47,038 bases of DNA, from positions 1 to 47,038 of the forward strand of contig NZMJ01000156.1 in assembly GCA_002692855.1 (NCBI GenBank), read 5' to 3'. The translations under genes and the position numbers were made by a program. How positions within the stretch are numbered: the stretch's first letter is position 1; each line of letters starts with the position of its first letter. This document shows, piece by piece, positions 21,876-32,268 of this stretch. This stretch comes from Maricaulis sp. (GTDB lineage: Bacteria; Pseudomonadota; Alphaproteobacteria; Caulobacterales; Maricaulaceae). The notes beneath the pieces are model-generated. The model did no database searches. It worked only from the letters and a program-made list of their open reading frames with translations, and had not been told where the DNA came from.

Positions 21876-22958
21876 ATGGTTCACGTTCCAGACATGGATC
21901 CGGTATTCGAGACGGGGCTTTACTCCGAACCGAATATCGATCTGACCGGTAAATCCGTGTTCATCACGGGTGGAACCGGCTGTCTGGGGTCCAGCCTCGT
22001 GCGCGCGATCTGTGACCGGTACGAACCCAAGCAATTGGTGGTCTATTCGCGCGACGAAGCCAAGCAGTTCGAGATGAGCCAGAGGCTTCGTCCGGCTGAC
22101 CATCCCTATCTTCGTTATGTTCTTGGCGACATCCGCGACGTCGAACGCCTGACCGACGCGATGGAAGGGATCGACATCGTCATCCATACTGCCGCGCTCA
22201 AGCATGTGACGATCTCGGAGCAGAACCCCGTCGAGTGCCTGCAAACCAACGCCACCGGTACGGCCAATGTCGTCCGCGCGGCGCGCCGCAACCGTGTTTC
22301 GACCGTTCAGGTCGTTTCGACCGACAAGGCCGTCCAGCCGATCAACATGTACGGTGCGTCCAAACTGGCCGCCGAAAAGATCGCGACGTCCCGTCCGTTC
22401 GGTATCGATTCAGACCCGACACGCGTTCACGTGGTCCGGTTCGGCAATTTCGCAGGGTCGCGCGGTTCGGTCATTCCGATCTTCGACGAATTGATCCGGT
22501 CGGGCGCCACGACGCTTCCGGTCACCGACGAGCGCATGACCCGCTTCTGGATCACCATCAAGGAAGCCGTGAATTTCTCGCTGTCCTCGCTTGGCATTGC
22601 CGTTGGCGGCGAAGTGATGGTGCCGCGGATGCGCGCCATGTCGGTTGTCGAACTGGCCGAGGTGATGGCCCCAACGCTGAAGGTCGAGTTCACCGGATTG
22701 CGCGATGGCGAGAAATTGCACGAAATCCTGATCTCGCACGACGCGGCTTCGAACGTTCTCGATTACCAGGACCGCTACATCATCCTGCGCGCCAACCGAC
22801 CGGAATCGCGCGAGCACTTCGTGTCGCTGGGTGCCAAAGCCCAGGGCGAACGCTTCTCGCTCAGCTCCGAAGACTGCCAGATTTCTCGTCCCGAAGCGGC
22901 CGCGATCATCAAGCATCCCTCCAGCGCTCCCTCACGGATCGGTGTCGCCGCCGGCTGA
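21876..22958 (+). CDS. PseB-like nucleotide-sugar 4,6-dehydratase, divergent copy
   Basis: A 360-residue extended SDR of the PseB/FlmA/CapD-like family, which removes water from UDP-GlcNAc and may invert C5. Visible are FITGGTGCLGSSLV (NAD), VVYSRDEAKQFEM, AALKHVTISEQNPVEC, STDKAVQP, YGASK (Tyr/Lys pair), RFGNFAGSRGSV, TRFWITIKEAV and RDGEKLHEIL. Several positions differ from typical PseB that the next gene keeps: KAVQP for KAVNP, FAGSRG for VVGSRG, HVTI for HVPI. I chose the ATG at 21876 because AAGGGG precedes it. It is either a second PseB or a dehydratase of altered specificity. Confidence 0.87.
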   Translation: MVHVPDMDPVFETGLYSEPNIDLTGKSVFITGGTGCLGSSLVRAICDRYEPKQLVVYSRDEAKQFEMSQRLRPADHPYLRYVLGDIRDVERLTDAMEGIDIVIHTAALKHVTISEQNPVECLQTNATGTANVVRAARRNRVSTVQVVSTDKAVQPINMYGASKLAAEKIATSRPFGIDSDPTRVHVVRFGNFAGSRGSVIPIFDELIRSGATTLPVTDERMTRFWITIKEAVNFSLSSLGIAVGGEVMVPRMRAMSVVELAEVMAPTLKVEFTGLRDGEKLHEILISHDAASNVLDYQDRYIILRANRPESREHFVSLGAKAQGERFSLSSEDCQISRPEAAAIIKHPSSAPSRIGVAAG

Positions 22959-23051
22959 GTGTACTCGCCCGTCCGTATTAACCTATCCGATACACTTCTC
23001 GCGGCTTCCTAGCTGCAGAATTGCGATTCGCAATCGCCGGGTCAGGGGCTC

Positions 23052-24095
23052 ATGGACCAGATAAATTCTCTCATCGCGACGCGTGGATTTGACCGGGACC
23101 TGATGGATCTCGACGGCAAGTCCATTCTGATCACGGGCGGAACCGGCGGGTTCGGCCGGGCGATGGTCGAATTGATTGTCTCGCGCTTCAAACCAGCCCG
23201 GCTGGCCGTGCTGTCCCGCGACGAACTCAAGCAGTTCGAGATGGCCGCCGCGTTCGCCGGCCGCTGCGACAGCCTGGAATTCATCATCGGCGACGTGCGC
23301 GACGAAAGCCGCGTTCTCGAGGCGATGGCGGGAATCGATGTGGTCATTCACGCCGCGGCGCTGAAACATGTCCCGATCGCCGAACGCAATCCGGGCGAAT
23401 GCCTGAAAACCAATGTCGATGGCGCGCTGAATATCGTCCGGGCGGCCCGCCGCCTTGGCACGCCGCATGTCTGCTCGATCTCGACCGACAAGGCTGTCAA
23501 TCCGGTCAACGTCTATGGCGCGTCCAAGCTGGCAGCGGAGAAGATTTTCTCGGCTGCGGCCATGGACGGGGGCGACACGGTTTATTGTTCGGTTCGATAC
23601 GGCAATGTCGTGGGGTCGCGCGGTTCGGTCATTCCCTTCTTCAACAGGCTGGTCGAAGAAGGCGCGACGGAACTTCCTGTCACCGATGCTCGAATGACGC
23701 GGTTCTGGATCACGATGGACCAGGCCGTGAACTTCACGCTGTCCTCGCTTGCGCTTGCTCATGGCGGCGAAGTGTTCGTTCCGAAGATCGCGACGCTGTC
23801 GATGCTGGATATCGCGCACCTTGTTGCGCCCGACCTCGAGGCACGGATCGTCGGTATCCGGCCGGGCGAGAAGCTCCACGAGGTGCTGATCAGCGCTGAC
23901 GAGGCGCGCACGACGCTGGAGCTGAGCGACCGCTTCGCCCTTCTGTCCGAGGACCATGTGGACTCCCGCCTGCGCCATCTCGCCGCCGGGGCCCACGGCG
24001 TCGAGGATACGTTCTGCTACGCCTCCGACACCAATCCGGAATTGATCCGTGTTCCGCGAACGGTCGCCCAGCCCCGGCGCGCTGCAGCAGGCTAG
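23052..24095 (+). CDS. pseB: UDP-GlcNAc 4,6-dehydratase (inverting), PseB/FlmA
   Basis: First enzyme of CMP-pseudaminic acid synthesis: converts UDP-GlcNAc to a UDP-4-keto-6-deoxy-L-idose derivative. The 347-residue SDR matches the family closely: LITGGTGGFGRAMVE, LSRDELKQFEMA, AALKHVPIAERNP, ISTDKAVNPVNVYGASK, VRYGNVVGSRGSVIPFF, VTDARMTRFWITMDQ and GIRPGEKLHEVLIS. AGGGGCTC precedes the ATG. The neighbouring copy upstream is a clear paralogue. It lies three bases before pseI, so dehydratase and synthase are co-expressed. In Caulobacter relatives this enzyme (FlmA) is needed for flagellin glycosylation. Confidence 0.92.
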   Translation: MDQINSLIATRGFDRDLMDLDGKSILITGGTGGFGRAMVELIVSRFKPARLAVLSRDELKQFEMAAAFAGRCDSLEFIIGDVRDESRVLEAMAGIDVVIHAAALKHVPIAERNPGECLKTNVDGALNIVRAARRLGTPHVCSISTDKAVNPVNVYGASKLAAEKIFSAAAMDGGDTVYCSVRYGNVVGSRGSVIPFFNRLVEEGATELPVTDARMTRFWITMDQAVNFTLSSLALAHGGEVFVPKIATLSMLDIAHLVAPDLEARIVGIRPGEKLHEVLISADEARTTLELSDRFALLSEDHVDSRLRHLAAGAHGVEDTFCYASDTNPELIRVPRTVAQPRRAAAG

Positions 24096-24098
24096 ACG

Positions 24099-25160
24099 AT
24101 GCCCGCTGCGCCCGAATTCGAGATCGCCGGTCGCCGGATCGCTCACGATTGCCCGCCCTATATCGTCGCGGAGTTATCAGCCAACCATCTGGGGAAGCTC
24201 GATCACGCGCTGAAGACGATCGATGCCGCCGCCGCGTGCGGCGCCGATGCGATCAAGCTGCAGACCTACACGGCCGACACCATCACGCTTGACCATGACG
24301 GCCCCGAATTCGTGATCCCTCACGGGAGCTGGAAAGGCCGTACGCTACACGACCTCTACCGGGAAGCGCACACGCCCTGGGAATGGCACGAGACCCTGTT
24401 CTCGCATGCGCGCGACCAGGGCCTGCACGTCTTTTCCAGCCCGTTCGACGCCAGTGCGGTGGACTTGCTGGAAGACCTCAAGGCACCCGCCTACAAGATC
24501 GCGTCCTTCGAGATCGTGGACCTACCTCTGATCGAAAGATGCGCAGCGACCGGCAAGCCGCTGATCATCTCCACCGGAATGGCCAATCTCGGCGAGATTG
24601 AAGCCGCCGTAACGGCCGCGCGCCAGGCGGGCGATGGCGGGCTGTGCCTGCTCCATTGCATATCGGCCTATCCGGCCCCGATCGCAGATGCGGACCTGAT
24701 GACAATGCCTCATCTCGGCGCGGCGTTCGGCACGGTGTTCGGGCTGTCCGATCATACGCCGGGGACCGCCGTGTCCGTGGCAGCGACGGCCCTGGGCGCG
24801 CGCCTGATCGAAAAGCACTTCACGCTCGACCGGGCGGACGGGGGACCCGACGCCGAGTTCTCGCTGAACCCCGAGGAAATGAAGCGCCTGGTTGGCGATT
24901 GCCGGGACGCCTATGAGGCGCTCGGACAGGTCAGTTTCAATCCGCGCGGCAGTGAACGGGCGAATATCGCCTTCCGCCGCTCGCTCTATGCGGTTGAAGA
25001 CATCGCAGCGGGCGAAGGCTTCACAGCGCGGAATGTGCGCTCGATCCGCCCCGGGCACGGCCTGCCGCCCGGCGCGCTCGGCGCGGTTCTGGGCTCGAAG
25101 GCACGCACCGCGATTGCGCGCGGCACCCCGCTCTCACACAGCCTGATCGATTACGACTGA
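24099..25160 (+). CDS. pseI: Pseudaminic acid synthase
   Basis: Condenses phosphoenolpyruvate with the 2,4-diacetamido-trideoxy-altrose to give pseudaminic acid. The 353-residue protein has a NeuB-type TIM barrel (IVAELSANHLGKLDHAL, GADAIKLQTYTADTIT, FSSPFDASAVD, YKIASFEIVD, STGMANLGE, LSDHTPGTAVS, EKHFTLDRADGGPDAEFSL) and a C-terminal antifreeze-like SAF domain (about 290-353, RRSLYAVEDIAAGE, RPGHGLPP). The GGPDAEFSL form is closer to PseI than to sialic acid synthase NeuB. It overlaps the convergent pseC by ten bases. Confidence 0.92.
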   Translation: MPAAPEFEIAGRRIAHDCPPYIVAELSANHLGKLDHALKTIDAAAACGADAIKLQTYTADTITLDHDGPEFVIPHGSWKGRTLHDLYREAHTPWEWHETLFSHARDQGLHVFSSPFDASAVDLLEDLKAPAYKIASFEIVDLPLIERCAATGKPLIISTGMANLGEIEAAVTAARQAGDGGLCLLHCISAYPAPIADADLMTMPHLGAAFGTVFGLSDHTPGTAVSVAATALGARLIEKHFTLDRADGGPDAEFSLNPEEMKRLVGDCRDAYEALGQVSFNPRGSERANIAFRRSLYAVEDIAAGEGFTARNVRSIRPGHGLPPGALGAVLGSKARTAIARGTPLSHSLIDYD

Positions 25161-26308
25161 AGGCCCAGCTCGCTGCTCAGCGTGTCAATCACGCGGTCGC
25201 AATCGGCATCGGTCATGGCCGGGAAGAGCGGGATGGACAGGCAGTGCCGGTAATAGGCCTCGGCACCGGGAAGGTTCTGGCCGACCGCCCCCCTGTAATC
25301 CGGGTGATGATAGACCGGAATGTAGTGCACCTGCGTGCCGATGCCGCGTTTCGCCAGCGCCTCCATCACCGCGCCGCGCTCAAGGCCCAGCGCATCGAAA
25401 TCGATCAGGAGAATGTAGAGGTGCCATCCCGGCTGCGTTCCGGGACGCCGGGACAGCGGCCGCACGACTGGTGACACGCCGGTGAAGGCCTTGTCGTAGC
25501 GTTCGACGATTTCCTTGCGCCGCGCCAGGAAGCCCGGCAACCGCGAAAGCTGGGACCGTCCCAGCGCCGCCTGGATATCCGTCAGCCGGTAATTCCAGCC
25601 CAGCTCCTCCTGAGCATAATGCCAGGGCCGCGCCTCGCCGCCCTTCGGATCGACGCTGCGCCGGATGCCATGACTGCGCAGGCGCCTGAGACGATCGGCG
25701 GTATCCGTGTCGTCCAGCGCAACGGCCCCGCCCTCTCCGGCCGTGATCGTCTTGACGGGGTGAAAGGAGAAGGTTGCCGCTGCGCTGTGGCGGCATTCGC
25801 CGACCCGCTCCCCGTCATTAACCGAGCCGATGGCGTGGGAGGCATCCTCGATCAGCGCGATGGAGGGGAGCGCAGCCTTCATGCCGGCGATATCGGCGGG
25901 CTGACCGGCCAGGTGCACAGGAAGGGCGGCCCGGACCCGGCCACCGGCGCGCGTGACGGCTTCGTCCAGCGTTTCGGGAGTCATCAGCCCGGTGACGGGA
26001 TCGACATCAGCGAACACGACCCGTCCGCCGCAATAACGCACGGCATTGGCGGTCGCCGCAAAGGTTATGGATGGCACGACGCATGCATCGCCCGCGTCCA
26101 GATCCAGCGCCGCGAGCGCAAGATGGAGGGCGGCCGTACCGGACGAACAGGCAACGACATGGGACGCGCCGGTCGCGTCACGCAGGGCATCTTCAAAGGT
26201 TTCGATCTCTGGCCCCGACGTCAGCCAATCTGATCGCAGGACGGACTTGACGGCAGCGATATCCGCGTCAGAGACATCCTGCCGCCCATAGGGTAGAAAT
26301 TTCGTCAT
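25151..26308 (-). CDS. pseC: UDP-4-amino-4,6-dideoxy-N-acetyl-altrosamine transaminase, PseC/FlmB
   Basis: PLP-dependent second enzyme of the pseudaminic acid route. The 385-residue DegT-family protein opens FLPYGRQDVSDADIAAV and has SDWLTSGPEIETFE, ACSSGTAALHLAL, PSITFAATANAVRY, LIEDASHAIGS and the Schiff-base lysine in FSFHPVKTITAGEGGAV. This combination is characteristic of PseC rather than of other DegT enzymes. It is transcribed towards pseI, on the opposite strand to its pathway partners, and is divergent from glmM with a 109-base gap. The start is ATG at 26308. Confidence 0.92.
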   Translation of the reverse strand: MTKFLPYGRQDVSDADIAAVKSVLRSDWLTSGPEIETFEDALRDATGASHVVACSSGTAALHLALAALDLDAGDACVVPSITFAATANAVRYCGGRVVFADVDPVTGLMTPETLDEAVTRAGGRVRAALPVHLAGQPADIAGMKAALPSIALIEDASHAIGSVNDGERVGECRHSAAATFSFHPVKTITAGEGGAVALDDTDTADRLRRLRSHGIRRSVDPKGGEARPWHYAQEELGWNYRLTDIQAALGRSQLSRLPGFLARRKEIVERYDKAFTGVSPVVRPLSRRPGTQPGWHLYILLIDFDALGLERGAVMEALAKRGIGTQVHYIPVYHHPDYRGAVGQNLPGAEAYYRHCLSIPLFPAMTDADCDRVIDTLSSELGLQS

Positions 26309-26417
26309 TGATCAGCCCATTTATCCCGGCGCATGAACACGTGAGTCGCCTCCCCGGTGCAATTGCCCAGTGAAGCCGCTAAACCGGACCCAACCGAGAC
26401 ACAGGGACCTTAAAACC

Positions 26418-27764
26418 GTGAACAAGAAATACTTTGGCACCGACGGCGTCCGCGGGACCACCAACCAGTTTCCGATCACGGCCGAAACGGCCATGCGCCT
26501 CGGCATGGCTGCGGGCCGGTATTTCCGGCGCACCGATGACCGGCGCCATACCGTTGTCATCGGCAAGGATACCCGGCTGTCAGGCTACATGATCGAATCC
26601 GCACTGGTGGCGGGCTTCACCTCGATGGGCATCGACGTCTTCCAGTTCGGACCGCTGCCGACCCCGGCGGTGGCGACGCTGACGCGGTCACTTCGGGCCG
26701 ATCTGGGCGTGATGATCACCGCATCGCACAACCCGTTCGAGGATAATGGAATCAAGCTGTTCGGGCCGGACGGCATGAAGCTGAACGACGATGCCGAACT
26801 GCAAATCGAATCCCTGATGGAGCGCGACCCGTCGGACGATCTGGCGCAACCGCGCAATCTCGGTCGTGCCAAGCGGATCGACGATGCCCAGGCACGATAT
26901 CTGGAGATCGCCAAGGCGACCTTCCCGCGCGAACTGCGCCTCTCTGACCTTCGCATTGTGGTCGATTGCGCGAATGGCTCGGCCTACAAGGTCGCGCCGA
27001 CTGCGCTGTGGGAACTGGGCGCGGAAGTCATCCCGATGAACGTCAAGCCTGACGGTTTCAACATCAATGACGGTTGCGGTGCCGTGATGCCGCAATTGAT
27101 GGCCAAGGAAGTGGTGCGCGAGCGCGCCGATCTGGGCATTGCCTTCGACGGGGATGCGGACCGGCTGATCATCTGCGACGAGAAGGGGCAGATTGTCGAT
27201 GGCGACCAGTTACTCGGGCTGATCGCCGGCGAATGGAACCAGAAGGGTCGCCTGAAGAAGAAGTCGGTCGTTTCCACGGTGATGTCGAATTTGGGCCTGG
27301 AACATTACCTTGAATCCCAGAAGCTGAAGCTTGACCGGACCAAGGTGGGTGACCGCTACGTGCTGGAACGGATGCGCAAGACCGGCGCCAATATCGGCGG
27401 CGAGCAGTCCGGCCATCTGATCCTTTCGGATTTCTCGACCACGGGTGACGGGCTGATTGCCGCCCTGCAGGTGCTCGAAATCCTGGTGCGTGGCGGAAAG
27501 CGGGCCAGCGAGGCGTGCCGCGTCTTCGAGCCGATCCCGCAAATCCTGAAGAATGTCCGCGTTGCCCGCGGTTCCGACCCCTTGAGCACGCCCAAGGTGA
27601 AGGCCGCCATTGCGAAGGCCGACAAGCAATTGAATGGCGAAGGCCGTATCCTCGTGCGTGCGTCGGGTACCGAGCCGGTGATCCGGATCATGGCGGAAGG
27701 GGACCGCGACGTGATCGAGGACATCATCGACACGATTGCCGAGGTCATTCTCGCCGAAGTCTAG
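26418..27764 (+). CDS. glmM: Phosphoglucosamine mutase
   Basis: Interconverts glucosamine-6-phosphate and glucosamine-1-phosphate, the step between GlmS and UDP-GlcNAc. The 448-residue protein starts with the invariant [11 protein letters not shown] and has the phosphoserine loop [17 protein letters not shown], the Mg-binding DGDADRLI, the sugar loop GGEQSGHLI and the phosphate loop [12 protein letters not shown]. The start is GTG at 26418, with AGGGA upstream; the longer open frame adds 16 residues that do not fit. Its stop shares CTAG with the convergent oxidoreductase gene. Confidence 0.97.
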   Translation: MNKKYFGTDGVRGTTNQFPITAETAMRLGMAAGRYFRRTDDRRHTVVIGKDTRLSGYMIESALVAGFTSMGIDVFQFGPLPTPAVATLTRSLRADLGVMITASHNPFEDNGIKLFGPDGMKLNDDAELQIESLMERDPSDDLAQPRNLGRAKRIDDAQARYLEIAKATFPRELRLSDLRIVVDCANGSAYKVAPTALWELGAEVIPMNVKPDGFNINDGCGAVMPQLMAKEVVRERADLGIAFDGDADRLIICDEKGQIVDGDQLLGLIAGEWNQKGRLKKKSVVSTVMSNLGLEHYLESQKLKLDRTKVGDRYVLERMRKTGANIGGEQSGHLILSDFSTTGDGLIAALQVLEILVRGGKRASEACRVFEPIPQILKNVRVARGSDPLSTPKVKAAIAKADKQLNGEGRILVRASGTEPVIRIMAEGDRDVIEDIIDTIAEVILAEV

Positions 27765-28861
27765 CGCCCGGTCGCCTCGACCACCCGGTCGGCTATGGCC
27801 AGCGAGGCCGTCAGGCCCGGCGATTCAATGCCGTAAAGACAGACCAGACCCGCCGCGCCATGTGTCTCGGGACCGGCGATGACAAAGTCGGACGCCGGTT
27901 CGCCGGCACCGCCGATCTTCGGCCGGATGCCGGAATAGTCCGGGAACAGCTTTGCCGGGTCCACGTCCGGCCAATAGCGGGCGACGGAGTGCGCGAACGC
28001 CTCGAGACGCGAGGGGTCGACGGCATAGTCGAGACGGTCGACCCATTCCACGTCCGGGCCGAAGCGTGCCTGACCCTGAAGATCAAGCGTCAGGTGGATG
28101 CCGAGCCCGCCGGGTACCGGCACGGGATAGACCAGGTGTGTGAAGGGCACGCGTCCGGAATATTTGAAATATGACCCCTTGGCGAGGTGCAGGGGTTCGG
28201 GCGGACGCGGCAGGCCGCGCAGGCCGCGCGCCAGGGCGTTGGCCGACAGACCGGCGGCGTTGATGACAGTGTTGGCGCGCAGCCGGAAGTCACTGTCGCC
28301 GGAGATTTCCAGCACGATGCCATCGGGCGTGATTTCGCCGCCGCAAATCTGTGTCTCCAGCACCAGGGACGCGCCGTGCGCTTCGGCCTCTCCCAGCAGG
28401 GCAAGCATGTAGGCGTGGCTGTCGATGATCCCGGTCGAGGGCGAGAACAGCCCCGCAACGGCATTGAGTGCAGGCTCAAACCCATGAACCTCTTTCGCGT
28501 CGAGGCGGCGCAGGTCGTGGACGCCGTTGCGCGACGCCGCATTCCACGCGTTGTCGAGTGCCAGCATTTCCTCGGGGCTGGTGGCGACGATCAGCTTGCC
28601 GCAGCGCCGATGGGGAACGCCGTTCGCGGCACAGTATTCATAAAGGCGGTCGCGGCCTTCAACGCAGGTCTGGGCCTTCAGCGATCCCTCGGGATAGTAG
28701 ATTCCGGCGTGGATGACCTCGCTGTTGCGGGCGCTCGTCTCGGACCCGATCAGGTCGTGCTGCTCGAGGATCAGGACCTCGCGCCCCTTCAGCGCCAGCG
28801 CCCGGGCACAGGCCAGCCCGACCACACCCGCGCCAATCACCACGCAATCGACCTGTTCCAT
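27761..28861 (-). CDS. L-2-hydroxyglutarate oxidase-like FAD oxidoreductase (LhgO family)
   Basis: A 366-residue DAO-type flavoprotein. The N-terminal dinucleotide motif is [19 protein letters not shown], followed by the LhgO/L2HGDH signature [20 protein letters not shown] and [17 protein letters not shown]. Later segments [11 protein letters not shown] and SGIRPKIGG are family-typical. LhgO oxidises L-2-hydroxyglutarate to 2-oxoglutarate and passes electrons to the membrane quinone pool; that role here is inferred from the family. No glycan link is evident despite the neighbourhood. It is divergent from the SDR gene at 29065. Confidence 0.88.
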   Translation of the reverse strand: MEQVDCVVIGAGVVGLACARALALKGREVLILEQHDLIGSETSARNSEVIHAGIYYPEGSLKAQTCVEGRDRLYEYCAANGVPHRRCGKLIVATSPEEMLALDNAWNAASRNGVHDLRRLDAKEVHGFEPALNAVAGLFSPSTGIIDSHAYMLALLGEAEAHGASLVLETQICGGEITPDGIVLEISGDSDFRLRANTVINAAGLSANALARGLRGLPRPPEPLHLAKGSYFKYSGRVPFTHLVYPVPVPGGLGIHLTLDLQGQARFGPDVEWVDRLDYAVDPSRLEAFAHSVARYWPDVDPAKLFPDYSGIRPKIGGAGEPASDFVIAGPETHGAAGLVCLYGIESPGLTASLAIADRVVEATGR

Positions 28862-29019
28862 GCCCCGTCCGATCCTGCCCGCAAATGCCCCTCTGCCGGG
28901 CTGTTCACGCTCACCACATACCGTCGCGGATCAATCGCTTCACCACCCGTTCGCACCTGTGTGCATGGCGGTACCCGACAGAAGAGAAAGCCGTTGAACT
29001 GCGGTTGCCTCTCCGTTAG

Positions 29020-30000
<981 letters not shown>

Positions 30001-30030
30001 CCCGGTCACGCCAGCGGAAACGTCTCGGAC

Positions 30031-32268
30031 ATGACCCAGAAGCTCGCCATCATCGACCAGAGTATCCGGCATGCAGGCGGGCATCACCTGGAGTATGCCT
30101 TGCGCGTCGCGGAAGCCGCGGATGCGGCAGGGTTTACGCCGGTCCTGGGCGTGAACCACAAGTTCGACGACGCCAAGGACATCGACTACGAGGCCCACGG
30201 GTCGTTCAAATACACCTTCTGGGAAAACCTCGAAGAGGTCAGCCGGGTCGCCGAGGTTATCCGGCTTGCCGGCAAGATGCGGGAATCCGCAGGCAAGTCG
30301 ATCAAGCGCTTCATGGATGCGCGATATTTCCGCTTCCTGTTTTCCTCTCCGGGCCTCGACTACCAGCGTGCCAACGAGATTGCCGGACTGCGTGACCCGC
30401 TGGTGCGCATTTTCGCCAGCGATATGGCGCAGCGACCGTCGTCCGCGCTTCGCCTGCGCCTGTGGCGCGCCACGATGTGGGGGCTGGCAGCCACACGGCG
30501 GGTCTTCAGCCGCCTGGGATCGGCCTGGTCGCGCATGCCGCGCGCCATTCGCACGCCCGTTCGCTGGCTGGGGCGGCTGGTTTCACTGGCTTTGCGGGTC
30601 GTACGAAAGCTGTTGCTGCTCGCTGCGAAACTGGTGTTCGCGGCCTTCGCGCTTCCCTTTGTCATCCTGGCATCTCCGGTCCTGTTTGCGCGTTCGCATC
30701 GCTCGACGCTGCGCCGCGACATGAAGAGTTTCATCCGCAAGGCAAAGCTGCGCGAGGGCGACATCGTCTTCGTGCCGACGCTCGGCGAAACGGAAATGCT
30801 GGCCATCGCCGACCTGTGCGCCCAGTCGAAGCGCGCGCGCGGCCTTCGCTGGCGGCTTCTGTTCCGGCGCAACATCTATTCAGGCCGCCCGAATTCCTAC
30901 GGTCAGCAGAACAACCGGGTCGAGGTTCGCCGACTGCGCCTGTCCTTCAACAGGCTCCAGAAGCGGCTCAAGGGTCTCGATTTCGGCTTCTTCACCGACA
31001 CCGAGGCGCTGACCGAGCAATACAACATGCCGGGCATTTTCCCGTTCCACACCGCGACCATTCCGGTCTCGAAGGAGCTGGCTGCGCCGTCCGACTGGAC
31101 GGCCTGGATTCCTGAACCGGTCGTCGCGGGTTATTTCGGCGATGCGCGCGACGAGAAGGGGTATCCCCTCCTCGCGGAAATGATGGATCACCTCCACTCG
31201 GACCTGGTGGGTCCGGGACGGCTGAAACTGCTCGCACAGTCGAATTTCAACCTGCCGGGCGGCGAGCCGGGCAGTGCCGAGGCGCGTCTTGCGCTCAGCG
31301 CGCAGACGCCGGAATCGCACGAGCTGGTCTATGGGCCGTTCAAGTCCGACGAATATGCCGACGTCTTCCGCCGTGCCGACATCCTCCTGATCCCCTATCA
31401 CCAGGACAATTACGCGGCCCGATCCTCGGGCGTGTTCGCCGAGGCGCTGGCGCTCGGCCGCCCGACCGTCGTGACCCGCGGCACCTGGATGGCGATGACG
31501 CTGGAACATTACCGCCAGGCCTATCTGGAGCGGGTGGCGATGCAATTCCCGCAAATCCCGGCCTTCCGCTACGACACCGGACGCAAGGCCAAGTTTGCGC
31601 TGCGCCACATCCATGCCGGCGGTGAAGCGACCTATGGCGATGTGGGCCGCCTGAACGATGTCACGGGCCGCACCCACCTGCATTTCCGCGCCCGTTTCCG
31701 CCGCGAAAGCCCGAAGCATCATATCGTGGTCACCTACGAGTTCTTCGATGCGAGCGAGTTGCCGGTCGGCAGCGTCCAGGAAACGCTCTGGGTCAAACAG
31801 GTCTCGGTTCAGGCGCTGACGCCGATCCCGGCGGGTGTCGAGTCGGTGAAGATTTCCCTGCGCACGCTCGACCAGGGATCAAGCCTGCTGCCCGACCAGA
31901 TCGAAGTGGTCGCCCACAAGCTGGGGCCGGATATCGTGTGCGGTTTCGCCGGCCGGATCGTTGCGCCTACCGCCTATGACCTTGCCGAGGGCGTTCGCGA
32001 GATCACGGACAACTACGCAGCCTATCGCGATGCCGCCGAGGCGATTGCCCCGGCCTGGCGATCGCAGTTCTCTGCCGAGCGCCTGGTCGAAGAGATCACC
32101 GGTGAACCGTCGGACTTCGACAGCCCGGAATCCGACGCGGCCGCCATCGTCGACGAGCTTTATCCGCTTCCCATTGGTGCCCAACGCTTCGCGGCGATGC
32201 GCGCCGGTACGGCGGGTGACACGCGGCCGCGCAAGGGCGCAGGCAGCCGTACGAGGGCCGTGAAATGA
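30031..32268 (+). CDS. Large glycosyltransferase with two insertions
   Basis: A 745-residue protein whose parts read as a GT-B glycosyltransferase interrupted twice. Residues 1-150 open IDQSIRHAGGHHLEYALRV, a typical acceptor-side start. Residues about 150-225 are a basic then hydrophobic segment (KLLLLAAKLVFAAFALPFV), either membrane-dipping or a transmembrane hairpin. Residues about 230-510 contain FVPTLGETEMLAI, a donor-side Rossmann pattern, DILLIPYHQDNYAARSSGVF and EALALGRPTVV. Residues about 520-630 look like a beta-sandwich (HFRARF, HHIVVTYEFFDA), after which the GT tail resumes with GFAGRIV. The donor is unknown. It overlaps the next gene by ATGA. Confidence 0.75.
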   Translation: MTQKLAIIDQSIRHAGGHHLEYALRVAEAADAAGFTPVLGVNHKFDDAKDIDYEAHGSFKYTFWENLEEVSRVAEVIRLAGKMRESAGKSIKRFMDARYFRFLFSSPGLDYQRANEIAGLRDPLVRIFASDMAQRPSSALRLRLWRATMWGLAATRRVFSRLGSAWSRMPRAIRTPVRWLGRLVSLALRVVRKLLLLAAKLVFAAFALPFVILASPVLFARSHRSTLRRDMKSFIRKAKLREGDIVFVPTLGETEMLAIADLCAQSKRARGLRWRLLFRRNIYSGRPNSYGQQNNRVEVRRLRLSFNRLQKRLKGLDFGFFTDTEALTEQYNMPGIFPFHTATIPVSKELAAPSDWTAWIPEPVVAGYFGDARDEKGYPLLAEMMDHLHSDLVGPGRLKLLAQSNFNLPGGEPGSAEARLALSAQTPESHELVYGPFKSDEYADVFRRADILLIPYHQDNYAARSSGVFAEALALGRPTVVTRGTWMAMTLEHYRQAYLERVAMQFPQIPAFRYDTGRKAKFALRHIHAGGEATYGDVGRLNDVTGRTHLHFRARFRRESPKHHIVVTYEFFDASELPVGSVQETLWVKQVSVQALTPIPAGVESVKISLRTLDQGSSLLPDQIEVVAHKLGPDIVCGFAGRIVAPTAYDLAEGVREITDNYAAYRDAAEAIAPAWRSQFSAERLVEEITGEPSDFDSPESDAAAIVDELYPLPIGAQRFAAMRAGTAGDTRPRKGAGSRTRAVK

